Assembly: GCA_017882715.1 (NCBI GenBank)
Contig: JADGOY010000011.1
Coordinates: forward strand, 1 to 43,426
From: Nakamurella sp.
Lineage (GTDB): Bacteria; Actinomycetota; Actinomycetes; Mycobacteriales; Nakamurellaceae
Direction: 5' to 3'
Length of the DNA stretch: 43,426 bases
A program made the position numbers and the translations under genes. Position 1 is the stretch's first letter. Every line of letters begins with the position of its first letter. Positions 1-8,117 of this stretch are shown in pieces. A model generated the notes under the pieces. It searched no databases. It saw only the letters and a program-made list of their open reading frames with translations, and was not told the DNA's origin.

Positions 1-1100
1 AGGAAGGTGACCAGGAATCCGCAAGCGAACAGCATCGGCGTCTGGAAGCTGATCTGGCCCTTCCACATGGTGCCGATCCAGTTGAAGAACTTCAGACCGG
101 TCGGGACGGCGATCAGGAAGGTCATGAAGCTGAAGAACGGCAGCAGAACGGCTCCGGTGGCGAACATGTGGTGCGCCCACACCGCGACGGACAGCGCGGC
201 GATCGCCAGCAGCGCGTAGACCATGCCGCGGTAGCCGAACAGCGGCTTGCGCGAGAAGACCGGGATGACTTCGGAGATGATGCCGAAGAAGGGCAAGGCG
301 ATGATGTACACCTCGGGATGCCCGAAGAACCAGAACAGATGCTGGTAGAGGATCGCGCCGCCGTTGGCGGGGTCGAACACGTGCGAGCCGAAATGTCGGT
401 CCGAGGCCAGGCCCAGCAGCGCCGCCGTCAGCACCGGGAAGGCGACGAGGATCAGGATCGAGGTCACCAGGATGGCCCAGGTGAAGATCGGCAGCCGCCA
501 CATCGTCATGCCGGGGGCGCGCATGCAGATCACCGTGGTGATCATGTTGACGGCGCCGAGGATGGTCCCGAGGCCGGACACGGCCAAACCCATGATCCAC
601 AGGTCGCCGCCGACCCCAGGGGAGTTCACCGACAAGGACAGCGGGGCGTACGCGGTCCAGCCGAACGCTGCGGCGCCGCCCGGAGTGAAGAAGCCGGAGC
701 TGGCGATGATTGCGCCGAAGAAGTACAGCCAGTAGGAGAACGCGTTCAGCCGTGGAAAGGCCACGTCCGGGGCGCCGATCTGCAACGGCAGGACGAAGTT
801 CGCGAACCCGAACACCACGGCGGTGGCATAGAAGAGCAGCATGATCGTGCCGTGCATGGTGAACAGCTGGTTGTACTGCTCCGGGGACAGGAACTGCATC
901 CCCGGGCGGGCGAGTTCGGCGCGCATGAACAGCGCCATCAGCCCGCCGATCAGGAACCAGGTGAACGACGTCGCGACGTACATGACGCCCAGGACCTTGG
1001 GGTCCGTGGTGTGCAGGTAAGCCAGGAACTTCGAGCCACGCGCGGGTCGCTGAACCGGGTAAGGCCGGGTCACCACAGGGCGGGGAGCGACGGCGGTCAA
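1..1100 (-). CDS. ctaD: Cytochrome c oxidase subunit I, 5' part (cut by window edge)
   Basis: This is the catalytic subunit of the aa3-type terminal oxidase, a membrane protein that reduces O2 with electrons from cytochrome c and pumps protons. About 366 codons are present. The C-terminus lies beyond the left edge. Visible family motifs are MHGTIMLL (first haem-ligand His), FGHPEVY with the Tyr that cross-links to a CuB His, WAHHMF (CuB His pair), and the K-channel segment ending PTGLKFFNW. The start chosen is TTG at 1098-1100, because a GGAGG sits six bases upstream (1107-1111) and the next in-frame starts have no such site. It is the only oxidase subunit in the window. Confidence in identity is very high; the TTG start is an inference. 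Confidence 0.96.
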   Translation of the reverse strand, partial: MTAVAPRPVVTRPYPVQRPARGSKFLAYLHTTDPKVLGVMYVATSFTWFLIGGLMALFMRAELARPGMQFLSPEQYNQLFTMHGTIMLLFYATAVVFGFANFVLPLQIGAPDVAFPRLNAFSYWLYFFGAIIASSGFFTPGGAAAFGWTAYAPLSLSVNSPGVGGDLWIMGLAVSGLGTILGAVNMITTVICMRAPGMTMWRLPIFTWAILVTSILILVAFPVLTAALLGLASDRHFGSHVFDPANGGAILYQHLFWFFGHPEVYIIALPFFGIISEVIPVFSRKPLFGYRGMVYALLAIAALSVAVWAHHMFATGAVLLPFFSFMTFLIAVPTGLKFFNWIGTMWKGQISFQTPMLFACGFLVTF

Positions 1101-1317
1101 AGTTGGCCTCCAGGATGTCGGCGCACTGACTGGCCCCGGAGGTGCCCGGAACGGTTAGAGCTTAGTCCGCGGGTTGGCAGAACACCCCGCGAGGGCACGC
1201 CGTTCTCGTTCGAGGTTCTCCACGGGTGTCTGATCACGGGTTTCCCGAGGTGATGCCGACGGTCCCACGGGCCGTCCTGGACATTCGCCGGCGCCCGGCT
1301 GGCAGACATGGAGACGA

Positions 1318-1356
1318 CGACACCCCCGTTCCCTGAATGGGAAAACGGGGGTGTCG
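1318..1356 (-). terminator. Hairpin terminator downstream of tRNA-Ala
   Basis: Perfect 13-bp inverted repeat: CGACACCCCCGTT at 1318-1330 and its complement at 1344-1356, with a 13-base loop. It follows the minus-strand tRNA by ten bases and precedes ctaD, so it probably ends the tRNA transcript. The T-tract is weak, as is common in high-GC actinobacteria. Confidence 0.7.
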
Positions 1357-1366
1357 ATCTACCGGG

Positions 1367-1439
1367 TGGAGCTGAGGGGACTCGAACCCCTGACCCCAAC
1401 ACTGCCAGTGTTGTGCGCTACCAGCTGCGCCACAGCCCC
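1367..1439 (-). tRNA. tRNA-Ala, anticodon GGC
   Basis: A 73-nt tRNA read on the minus strand. The acceptor stem GGGGCTG pairs with CAGCTCC (one G-T pair), and the discriminator is A. The anticodon stem CAACA/TGTTG encloses loop CTGGCAG, giving anticodon GGC, which reads alanine GCC. The T arm carries GGTTCGAGTCC. The CCA end is not encoded. A strong hairpin follows downstream. Confidence 0.96.
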
Positions 1440-1556
1440 AAGCTGCCGGCATAGGTTACCAACTCGCCGCAGCGCCTCCTAATCGAAAGGCACGCCTGCG
1501 CGCGGGGCAGGCTTCGACCGCGCATCGACCCGGGGCTCATCGGTGAGGTCCGTGGC

Positions 1557-2414
1557 TCAGGACTGACCGAGCAGGGTGGTCAGCCAATTCACCGAGAGCT
1601 GCACCGGAGTCCCGTTCTGCACCACGGTCGGCGTCGCGACCTGTCCGCCGGTTGCCTTGCTCAAGGAGGCGGACGACGAGGTATTCGCGGCGGTCGCGGC
1701 CGCCATGTTCTGCCCGGATGTGATGCACTGCGCCGCCGACGCCGGCGCGCCCTTGGAAGTGGCCAGGTCGGCCAGCTGCTGGTCGGTCAGGTCGGAGGTG
1801 CCACCTTCGGTGGGTTGGGTCCCGGAGGCGTACAGCGCGCTGTGGTATGTCAGGTACATCCCCGGCTGCGAACCACCCTGCTGCGCCACGCAGAGCAGTG
1901 CGGCGGCCGCTCTGGTCGAGTAGTTCTGCGAATAGGAGTGTGAGTCCAGGAAGGTCAGCATGTGCACGTTGACGATCAGCTTGCCCTGGTCGACGGCCTG
2001 CGCGACCTGCTGGCCGAACTGGGCCTCGAACTCGGCGCAGATCGGGCACAGGGCGTCCTCGTAGACGTCGATGGTCTTCGGAGTCGTGCCCGTCGCCGAC
2101 GGGTTGGACACGGTGACGACCCCGTTGGCCTCGGTCGCCACCGACTGGGTGGACGCCCCGTAGCCGGGAGCCTGAACCGCGGTCTCCTTCTGGTTCATCA
2201 CGATGCCGATCACGATGATCGCGGCGATCACCACGATCGCGATCCCGCCGACGATGAACTGGATCCGGTTGCTCGACTTCGACTTGCGGGCCTGCGCCAC
2301 GGACTGACGGGAGATCGTTTGTTTGCCGCCGGGCTTCGGGCGCTCTGGCGTCTTCGACGCGGAACCGCCCGCGGCCTTGCCGCTCGGCTTGCGCCCGCTG
2401 TTGCCCTGCGCCAC
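1557..2414 (-). CDS. Membrane-anchored DsbA-like thioredoxin-fold protein
   Basis: A 285-aa protein with a basic Ser/Lys-rich cytoplasmic N-terminus (about 1-50), one transmembrane segment (52-74), and an extracytoplasmic thioredoxin fold of the DsbA/Thioredoxin_4 type. The redox motif is CPIC at 123-126, and the cis-proline loop is seen as TPTVV near the C-terminus. A second Cys pair (LLC and AAQC) may form a structural disulfide. The likely role is oxidation or isomerisation of exported proteins. The start is the GTG at 2412-2414, preceded by GAGGAGG; an in-frame extension to 2522 lacks protein-like sequence. It lies 67 bp downstream of a MauE/DoxX-type membrane protein, a pairing that suggests one electron-transfer unit. 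Confidence 0.88.
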   Translation of the reverse strand: MAQGNSGRKPSGKAAGGSASKTPERPKPGGKQTISRQSVAQARKSKSSNRIQFIVGGIAIVVIAAIIVIGIVMNQKETAVQAPGYGASTQSVATEANGVVTVSNPSATGTTPKTIDVYEDALCPICAEFEAQFGQQVAQAVDQGKLIVNVHMLTFLDSHSYSQNYSTRAAAALLCVAQQGGSQPGMYLTYHSALYASGTQPTEGGTSDLTDQQLADLATSKGAPASAAQCITSGQNMAAATAANTSSSASLSKATGGQVATPTVVQNGTPVQLSVNWLTTLLGQS

Positions 2415-2481
2415 TGTGCTGTCCTCCTCGCGAAGGGCACGAGGCGTGCCCGCTTCACCCGCGTGACCGCAGGTACTCCCA

Positions 2482-2985
2482 CTATGCCGTCTGTTCGGCC
2501 CGCCGCCGCACGAACCGATCAACGGACACCTGGGTATCCGGACGGATCACCAGGAACACAGCCAGCGCGAGAAACCCGATGTCGCGCAGCACCTCCATGG
2601 TGTATGCGGTCGCTCCCGCCTGCACCTGACCGCCGCCGCCGAAGCACCCGCAGTCGATGGACAGCCCCCGTACTGCGGCGGAGATCACGCCGCCGATGAA
2701 CACCAGCAGCAGCGAGGCCGACAGGATGGCGGCCAGTCGAGTCGCGAATCCGAGCAACAGCAATACGCCGAGCGATATCTCCAGATACGGCAGGGCGCCG
2801 GCGACCGGGGCGACCAGCGATTCGGGAAGCAGTTGATACGCACGGACCGCCACGGTCGTCGCTCGGGGATCGGACGCCTTGGCGAACCCCGACAGGAACC
2901 AGACCGTGGCCAAGCCCAGGCGCGCCAGCAAGCCGGCAGTGCCCAGGACGAGGACACGCCGCGAACGGGTCTGCGCCACGGTCAC
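2482..2985 (-). CDS. MauE/DoxX-family membrane protein
   Basis: A 167-aa integral membrane protein with about four hydrophobic segments (roughly 12-34, 63-80, 84-107, 133-148). Between the third and fourth is the CGC motif at 112-114 in SIDCGCFGGGG, characteristic of the methylamine-utilisation MauE family. These proteins are thought to pass reducing or oxidising equivalents across the membrane to thioredoxin-like partners. The next gene downstream encodes such a partner. The start GTG at 2985 is likely leaderless: a TAGGCT -10-like hexamer lies six bases before it. The amine-oxidation genes of a true mau cluster are absent, so a general thiol-redox role is more likely. Confidence 0.85.
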   Translation of the reverse strand: MTVAQTRSRRVLVLGTAGLLARLGLATVWFLSGFAKASDPRATTVAVRAYQLLPESLVAPVAGALPYLEISLGVLLLLGFATRLAAILSASLLLVFIGGVISAAVRGLSIDCGCFGGGGQVQAGATAYTMEVLRDIGFLALAVFLVIRPDTQVSVDRFVRRRAEQTA

Positions 2986-2991
2986 CCAATC

Positions 2992-2997
2992 AGCCTA
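2992..2997 (-). promoter_or_regulatory. -10 element TAGGCT for leaderless MauE-like gene
   Basis: TAGGCT fits the actinobacterial TANNNT -10 consensus and ends six bases before the GTG start at 2985, so transcription would begin at the start codon. No convincing -35 element is seen. Confidence 0.45.
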
Positions 2998-3009
2998 GTG
3001 CAGATCGCC

Positions 3010-4047
3010 TCACGACGACGTCGACGTCTGTACCAGCACGTCGAGCACGGCGGCGATGGACGGCTGGGATTGTCCGGTCGACGAGTTCGTCTGGGCTGGG
3101 ACCTGCACCAACACGCGGCTGCCCAAAGGAACGCCGGCCAGACCCGCGAAGGGACCGCCGGCTGCCACCGGGAGCTCCTGCGGCCCGGTACCGCTACTGC
3201 TGTCCGTGGCCGCACCGCTCGGCCAGGTCGACCCGGCCGACTCACCGGTCCAGGTGACGGCCACGTACTGGGCCAGCACGTTGCCGTTGGCGATGGGCGC
3301 GCCGGTCCCGGTGGCCAGCACGGTGACGGTCGGTGCCGTGGGCTCGGGCGTGCCCGCCGGAACCGTGATGGTCGGCATCACACCGAGCGCACCGGCGACC
3401 TGCGGGCCGGTGGCCGGGGCGGGCTGCGGCGTCGCGTCCACCTGTCCGCCCGTTGTCGGGCCGATGGCCTGCACGATGTCGATGACGAACACGATGGTGT
3501 CGGTGCCCGCGATGCCCGCGCTCGAGCTGCCGGCGGAGCCGTACCCGTCTGCGGGCGGCAGGCTCAGCAGCACCCGGCTGCCGACCGGTATGCCCACCAG
3601 ACCGACGTCCCAACCCGGCACGACCTTGCCCTTGCCGATCTGGAATGCGCTCGTACTCCCGCGGTCGTAGGAGTTGTCGAACACCTTGCCGTTCCAGATC
3701 TGACCGAGATAGTTGGTGATCAGCCAATCCCCGCTCTGAGTGACCGGCCCCGTGCCCTGCGAGAGGATCGTCCGTTGCAGGCTGGGCACCGCGGGCGTGG
3801 ACGGGAACGTCAAAGTCGGCTTCTCACCGAACGCGCCGCTGGCCGTGGGCAGCAACGCGGCGTCCACCGGATCGGCCACCGCGGTCGCGGCCGGCACCGA
3901 CGGCCCGAGGGTGGCGGGCTCGCTGGAGCTTGCGGTACCGGAAGAACCACTCGTCGGCGTGGTCGAACTGCTTGACGAGCACGCCGCCGCAGCTATGAGC
4001 GGCAGGACGATCAACGGCACGACGACGAGTGCGGCACGCAAACGCAT
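3010..4047 (-). CDS. Lipoprotein with two FKBP-type peptidyl-prolyl isomerase modules
   Basis: A 345-aa exported lipoprotein. The signal peptide ends in IAAAAC, with Cys23 as the lipidation site, followed by a Ser/Thr-rich linker. The first FKBP module (about 95-195) is well formed, with GDWLITNYLGQIWNGKVFD, the GWDVGLVG turn and GSRVLLSLP. The second (about 235-340) keeps GLAGVPLGSRVLVQVP but has lost most of the active-site aromatic residues, so it may only be structural. The likely role is folding of exported proteins; the DsbA/MauE-like genes lie just downstream on the same strand. The start chosen is the ATG at 4045-4047, with GAGGA upstream. An ATG nine bases earlier is possible. Confidence 0.88.
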   Translation of the reverse strand: MRLRAALVVVPLIVLPLIAAAACSSSSSTTPTSGSSGTASSSEPATLGPSVPAATAVADPVDAALLPTASGAFGEKPTLTFPSTPAVPSLQRTILSQGTGPVTQSGDWLITNYLGQIWNGKVFDNSYDRGSTSAFQIGKGKVVPGWDVGLVGIPVGSRVLLSLPPADGYGSAGSSSAGIAGTDTIVFVIDIVQAIGPTTGGQVDATPQPAPATGPQVAGALGVMPTITVPAGTPEPTAPTVTVLATGTGAPIANGNVLAQYVAVTWTGESAGSTWPSGAATDSSSGTGPQELPVAAGGPFAGLAGVPLGSRVLVQVPAQTNSSTGQSQPSIAAVLDVLVQTSTSS

Positions 4048-4300
4048 TGGGGACATCCTCATCAGTGGCTGGTGCCAGGCCCGGTGGCGGTGCTGCTCGC
4101 CCTCGTGAGCGGATGACCGCGGGCCCGACGACGACAACCCGTCACCCTACGCAGTGCTGGTGTCCGATCCGTGTGAACGGGCCGTGTGCTGGGTCGGTGA
4201 ACCCGCGCGCTCCGCGGTGTGTCGTGGCGAACGCCGCGTGAACGGGCCGGTCACGGCCGTCGGTGGCCGCGCCCCGCGTCTGCATTCTGCCCGCGCGTCC

Positions 4301-4306
4301 TAACCT
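4301..4306 (+). promoter_or_regulatory. -10 element TAACCT for leaderless MgtE-like gene
   Basis: TAACCT (TANNNT consensus) is followed by six bases and then GTG at 4313. No ribosome binding site is present between, consistent with a leaderless transcript. Confidence 0.45.
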
Positions 4307-4312
4307 GTGCTC

Positions 4313-5722
4313 GTGGCCCCCAACACCCGAGTCTTCGTCGCCCGGCTCGACGGGCTGCCGGTGTTCGGCCCGAGCGGCGAGTCCATCGGCAAGGTGCGGG
4401 ACATCGTGGTCGCGCTCCGGCTGGACCGCAAACCACCTCGTGCGCTCGGTCTGGTCGTGGAGTTGCCGACCCGACGGCCGATCTTCGTGCCGATGCTACG
4501 GATCAGCAGTCTGGAGTCGCACGCGGTCGCGTTGGCCACCGGATCGGTCAGCATGCGCCGATTCGAACAGCGCACCTTGGAGTTGCGGTTGATCGGTCAG
4601 CTGCTGGGCACGCAGGTGCAGCTGGCCACCACCGCGAGCGCGGCAATCGTGGTCGACGCGGCGATGGAACGCACCCGCACCCGCGACTGGGTGGTGTCCC
4701 GGCTCGCGGTGCGGGAGCGGACCAGACGGATCGGCCGCCGCGCACCGGTCCAGGTGGTCGGCTGGACCGATGTCCGGGGCATGGACCCGGCGCAACTGAC
4801 GGGCCATTCGGTGCGCGGCGCGCAACAGGTGCTCGCCTCGTTCGAAGGGCTGCGCGCCGCGGACGCGGCCGGGATCCTGCGCGAACTCGACACCGAACTA
4901 CGGTACGAGGTGGCCGACACCCTGGACGACGACCGGCTGGCGGACGTCCTGCAGGAGATGCCGGAGGACGACCAGAAGGACCTGCTCGCCCACCTGGACG
5001 AGGCCCGGGCGGCCGACATCCTGGAGGCGATGGACCCCGACGACGCCGCAGACCTGCTGGCCGAGCTGCCCACCGGGATCCAGGAACGGCTGTTGGGCCT
5101 GATGGAACCGGAGGAATCAGGGCCGGTCCGTCGGCTGCTGCAGTACTCGGCGGACACCGCCGGCGGCCTGATGACGCCGGAGCCGGTGGTGCTGACCCCC
5201 GACGCGACGATCGCCGAGGCTCTTGCCCGGATCCGCTCTCCCGACCTCACCCCAGCGCTGGCGTCGATGGTCTTCGTGTGCCGATCCCCGCAGGCCACCC
5301 CGACCGGCCGTTATCTGGGTAGCGTGCACACCCAGCGGCTGCTCCGCGAGCCGCCGTTCGAACTGGTCGCCGGCGCCGTCGACACCGAGATGTCGCAGCT
5401 CTCGCCCGATGCGGCGCTGACCGATGTCACCAGGTTCTTCGCGTCCTACAACCTGGTCTGCGCACCGGTGGTCGACGACGAGGAACACCTGCTCGGTGCC
5501 GTCACCGTCGACGACGTGCTGGATCACCTGTTGCCGGACAACTGGCGGGAAGAAGGGCTGTCTGACGACGCGACCGGCCAGGACGACGCCGACGTGGAAA
5601 CCCACCTCGGCCGGCACAGCCAGGCGGGTGGCCGGCGGGCGATCCTGCGGTCGATGACGACCAAGGATAGTCAGCCACCCACGCCGGGCTCGCGGAGCGC
5701 GGCCGGAGGAAGCCGTGGCTGA
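4313..5722 (+). CDS. Soluble MgtE N-domain/CBS-domain protein
   Basis: About 469 aa. The N-terminal part (1-200) contains PRC-barrel-like segments (VFVARLDGLPVFGPSGESIGKV and a second copy near VQVVGWTDVRGMD). Next comes an MgtE N-terminal superhelix rich in AADAAGILREL, RLADVLQEMPEDDQ and DAADLLAELP repeats, then a CBS pair (about 285-410). The transmembrane Mg2+ channel of true MgtE is absent, so on its own it is a sensor or regulator and not a transporter. It overlaps the next gene by eight bases and is probably cotranscribed with it; the same MgtE-like/DUF1003 pair is known in mycobacteria. The start is GTG 4313, with GTG 4307 as alternative. Confidence 0.85.
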   Translation: MAPNTRVFVARLDGLPVFGPSGESIGKVRDIVVALRLDRKPPRALGLVVELPTRRPIFVPMLRISSLESHAVALATGSVSMRRFEQRTLELRLIGQLLGTQVQLATTASAAIVVDAAMERTRTRDWVVSRLAVRERTRRIGRRAPVQVVGWTDVRGMDPAQLTGHSVRGAQQVLASFEGLRAADAAGILRELDTELRYEVADTLDDDRLADVLQEMPEDDQKDLLAHLDEARAADILEAMDPDDAADLLAELPTGIQERLLGLMEPEESGPVRRLLQYSADTAGGLMTPEPVVLTPDATIAEALARIRSPDLTPALASMVFVCRSPQATPTGRYLGSVHTQRLLREPPFELVAGAVDTEMSQLSPDAALTDVTRFFASYNLVCAPVVDDEEHLLGAVTVDDVLDHLLPDNWREEGLSDDATGQDDADVETHLGRHSQAGGRRAILRSMTTKDSQPPTPGSRSAAGGSRG

Positions 5723-6341
5723 CGCGCCCCCACGCCGCCGGCTGGATCAACCCAAGAGCGGACGACGGTTCAGTCTCGACATCGACCCCGAGACATTCGG
5801 ACGGATGTCCGAGAACCTCGCCCGGTTCATCGGCACCGGGACATTCCTGTTCTGGCAGACCCTGGTGGTGATCATCTGGATCACCCTCAACCTGGCCGCG
5901 GTCAATTATCGGTGGGACCCCTACCCGTTCATCCTGCTCAACCTGGCTTTCTCCACCCAGGCCGCCTACGCCGCTCCGCTGATCCTGCTGGCGCAGAACC
6001 GGCAGGACGACAGGGATCGCATCACCCTGGACGAGGACCGCAATCGGGCTGCCCAGACGAAGGCCGACACCGAGTTCCTGGCCCGCGAGTTGGCCGCGCT
6101 GCGGATCGCGATCGGCGAGGTCGCCACCCGCGACTACCTTCGCGGTGAACTCGAGCGGCTGCGGATCGACCTGAACGAGGGCGTCACCGATCCCTCGGTC
6201 CGCGGCAAACCCGTCAAACGCTCCGACAAGAGCAAGGGTGGCGGTCGAGGTGCCGGCGGCAAGGGCACCGGTCCGGCCGCCGGTGTCCGCACCAACGAGA
6301 AGGCCGAACCGAAGCCCGAGGACGTCCCCAACCCCGGCTGA
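5715..6341 (+). CDS. DUF1003 family membrane protein
   Basis: A 208-aa protein. A soluble lead (RFSLDIDPETFGRMSENLARFIGTG) is followed by two transmembrane segments (about 50-72 and 79-97). A charged helical region (DRDRITLDEDRNRAAQTKADTEF) then leads into a basic, Gly-rich tail. The order and motifs match DUF1003. The function is not established. Its GTG start overlaps the MgtE-like gene by eight bases, implying translational coupling, and it could provide the membrane partner that the channel-less MgtE protein lacks (inference). Confidence 0.88.
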   Translation: MADAPPRRRLDQPKSGRRFSLDIDPETFGRMSENLARFIGTGTFLFWQTLVVIIWITLNLAAVNYRWDPYPFILLNLAFSTQAAYAAPLILLAQNRQDDRDRITLDEDRNRAAQTKADTEFLARELAALRIAIGEVATRDYLRGELERLRIDLNEGVTDPSVRGKPVKRSDKSKGGGRGAGGKGTGPAAGVRTNEKAEPKPEDVPNPG

Positions 6342-6597
6342 GCTCGGAATCGAGGCTGAGGTGAGGTTTCGGTGTAGAAGTTCGGTCCCAGGCACGGCTT
6401 CCCGGCACGACACCTCGACAAAGCCATAGCGGCTAGCCAAGCGATTAGCTAATGATATTCAGCTCATAGTCGATGGGACTTCTGATGACCACCATCGCAA
6501 GCCTGGCCCGCCGTGGGGACATGCGCTCCGGGGGTGCTGCAGACAATCGCGCACCCGGCCGACGGCCGTTCGTCCGGGCGCCTGGGCGCTCGGCGCG

Positions 6598-6951
6598 GTG
6601 CTGCTGCTCGGCTGGACGATCTTCGAGGCCGCCGAGCACGTAGGCGCCGCCATCCCGCTGGCCGTGCTGGGACTGGTCCTGCCGGACCTCACGTTCCCGC
6701 AGGGGATCGGACATCCCCACCTGGCGGGACACCTGCCACGGTCGATCGTGACGGCCTATAGCCTCGCCCACCACCCGCTCGTCCCGCTCGTCCCACTCGT
6801 CGTGCTCAGCTTCGCCCCCGGTCAGCCGGGGGACATCGTGGCGATCTTCACCTTCTTCCTCGCTTGGCTCACCCACATCGCCGCGGATCGCGCGGCCGGA
6901 TACGGCCGGCGCAAACCCCGACGGATCGCTGACGCGCTAAGAATGGGGTGA
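6598..6951 (+). CDS. DUF4260-like small membrane protein, 5' end uncertain
   Basis: A 117-aa hydrophobic protein. The pattern VLGLVLPDLTF, then an AYSLAHHPLVP segment, then the C-terminal WLTHIAADRAAGYGRR matches DUF4260 (unknown function). The GTG at 6598 cuts into the first hydrophobic helix. The reading frame is open upstream to 6430 without any ATG, GTG or TTG, and the protein-like sequence (RPGAWALGAV) continues before 6598. An ATG at 6473 or 6485 in another frame leads into RRPFVRAPG, which would join this frame after a one-base shift. The gene is therefore either truncated or frameshifted at its 5' end. Confidence 0.6.
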   Translation: MLLLGWTIFEAAEHVGAAIPLAVLGLVLPDLTFPQGIGHPHLAGHLPRSIVTAYSLAHHPLVPLVPLVVLSFAPGQPGDIVAIFTFFLAWLTHIAADRAAGYGRRKPRRIADALRMG

Positions 6952-6985
6952 CCAAGCCACCCTGAAACTGAACCGTGCACGAGAA

Positions 6986-7011
6986 AGGCCCCGCCGGTGT
7001 CGGCGGGGCCT
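6986..7011. terminator. Bidirectional terminator between DUF4260-like gene and tmRNA
   Basis: Perfect 11-bp stem AGGCCCCGCCG (6986-6996) with loop GTGT and its complement at 7001-7011. It is followed by TTCTCTT on the plus strand and by TTTCTC on the minus strand. It lies between two convergent transcription units and can serve both. Confidence 0.8.
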
Positions 7012-7035
7012 TCTCTTCGTGCGACCCACGATGCG

Positions 7036-7404
7036 TGGAGGTGGCGGGAATTGAACCCGCGTCCAGCGTTGCTTCGTGAGGGCTTCTCCGGGCGCAGTCC
7101 GCTAGGTCCCTACTCGGCCCCACCAGTCTCGCGAACACGCTGGTGCGACAGGCCCAGTCGCTGTGAGTTGTCCCTCAGGATCCCGCGACCGGATCCTTCG
7201 GTAATCCCCCTGGCTGACGTCAGGCTCCGGGTCGGAGGAACACCCGGTCTGACGGAGTCGCTACTCGCTCAGGCGGCGAGGGCGACATCGCGCTGATTGA
7301 CATCGGCGCTTGATTTTTTGCGACGTATGGTTAACGAGATCGTCGTCGCCTTCCTCGGCCCGCTTCACCTCACTCGACATCCGCTGTCGAGACCGATCAC
7401 CCCC
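7036..7404 (-). ncRNA. ssrA: tmRNA (transfer-messenger RNA)
   Basis: A 369-nt tmRNA that rescues stalled ribosomes by acting as alanyl-tRNA and then as mRNA for a degradation tag. The ends form a tRNA-like acceptor stem: 5' GGGGGTG (down from 7404) pairs with 3' CACCTCC, discriminator A at 7036. The T arm reads GGGTTCAATTCCCGCC. The internal reading frame encodes ADVNQRDVALAA and a stop. CCA is not encoded. The smpB gene lies just upstream on the same strand, and a bidirectional terminator lies downstream. Confidence 0.96.
7269..7307 (-). other. tmRNA tag-peptide reading frame
   Basis: Thirteen codons within the tmRNA: resume codon GCC at 7305-7307, peptide ADVNQRDVALAA, stop TGA at 7269-7271. 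The ALAA end is the protease recognition signal. The QRD core resembles tags of other actinobacteria. Confidence 0.9.
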
Positions 7405-7440
7405 GGGAAACTGCCTGTACTCGGGGAGAACAGCATCTTC

Positions 7441-7446
7441 ATCATA
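7441..7446 (-). promoter_or_regulatory. Possible -10 element upstream of tmRNA
   Basis: TATGAT on the minus strand (TANNNT consensus) lies about 37 bases before the mature 5' end of tmRNA. This leaves room for a leader removed by RNase P. No clear -35 element is seen. Confidence 0.3.
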
Positions 7447-7494
7447 CCTGGGCCTGGCAGCTCGCGGTCGACCCGTGCGTGCTGCGGCGAGCCG

Positions 7495-7530
7495 GGCGAC
7501 GTGGGTGCGCCCGGCGACGTGGGTGCGCCC
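7495..7530. repeat. 18-bp tandem duplication between smpB and tmRNA
   Basis: GGCGACGTGGGTGCGCCC occurs twice in direct tandem (7495-7512, 7513-7530), beginning five bases downstream of the smpB stop codon. It is probably a slippage product; no function is apparent. Confidence 0.85.
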
Positions 7531-7534
7531 GGTG

Positions 7535-8035
7535 TCAGCCCATGCCCTTGGCCCGGCGCCCCGCGTACCTGGCCAGCTCCCGGTCGGCGTCCCGCTTGGC
7601 CATGTCCTGCCGCTTGTCGTAGGACTTCTTGCCCCGCCCCAGGCCGAGTTCGACCTTGACCCGGCCTTCCTTGAAGTACATCGACAGCGGGATCAGCGCG
7701 AGCCCGCCCTCTTTCAGCTTGGCGGAGAGCCGATCCAGCTCCATCCGGTGCACCAACAGCTTGCGGACGCGCCGTGGTGCGTGATTGGTCCAGGTGCCCT
7801 CGGCGTACTCGGCGATGTGCACGTTGCGCAGCCAGAGCTCGTGATCGGTGATGGTGGCGAAACCGTCGACCAGGGAAGCCCGACCGGCGCGCAGCGACTT
7901 GACCTCGGTGCCGGTCAGCGCGATGCCGGCCTCGAAGGTGTCGAGGATCGAGTAGTCGTGGCGCGCCTTGCGGTTGGAGGCGATGATCTGCCGCCCGCCG
8001 GGGCGGTTGCTGGAGATGATCTTGTTCCTGGCCAT
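7535..8035 (-). CDS. smpB: SsrA-binding protein SmpB
   Basis: A 166-aa cytosolic protein that binds the tRNA-like part of tmRNA and delivers it to stalled ribosomes. Family signatures are [31 protein letters not shown], the [10 protein letters not shown] segment and the basic tail [21 protein letters not shown] that enters the decoding site. The length is normal for the family. The start ATG at 8033-8035 gives the conserved MARNK lead. It lies between ftsX and ssrA, the usual actinobacterial arrangement. Confidence 0.97.
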   Translation of the reverse strand: MARNKIISSNRPGGRQIIASNRKARHDYSILDTFEAGIALTGTEVKSLRAGRASLVDGFATITDHELWLRNVHIAEYAEGTWTNHAPRRVRKLLVHRMELDRLSAKLKEGGLALIPLSMYFKEGRVKVELGLGRGKKSYDKRQDMAKRDADRELARYAGRRAKGMG

Positions 8036-8117
8036 GACTCGTCCAGGGTAATCGCCGCGGCGACCGGTTTTCCCGCATCCGCTTCCGTCCGCGGGCGCCG
8101 GCCGTGTCGACGAAGCG

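Noticed and set aside
168-1253. A 361-codon open frame on the plus strand
   Set aside because: It is antisense to ctaD, whose motifs are unmistakable.
2482-2985. Methylamine-utilisation locus
   Set aside because: Only a MauE-like membrane protein and a thiol-redox partner are present; no methylamine dehydrogenase subunits or maturation genes lie here.
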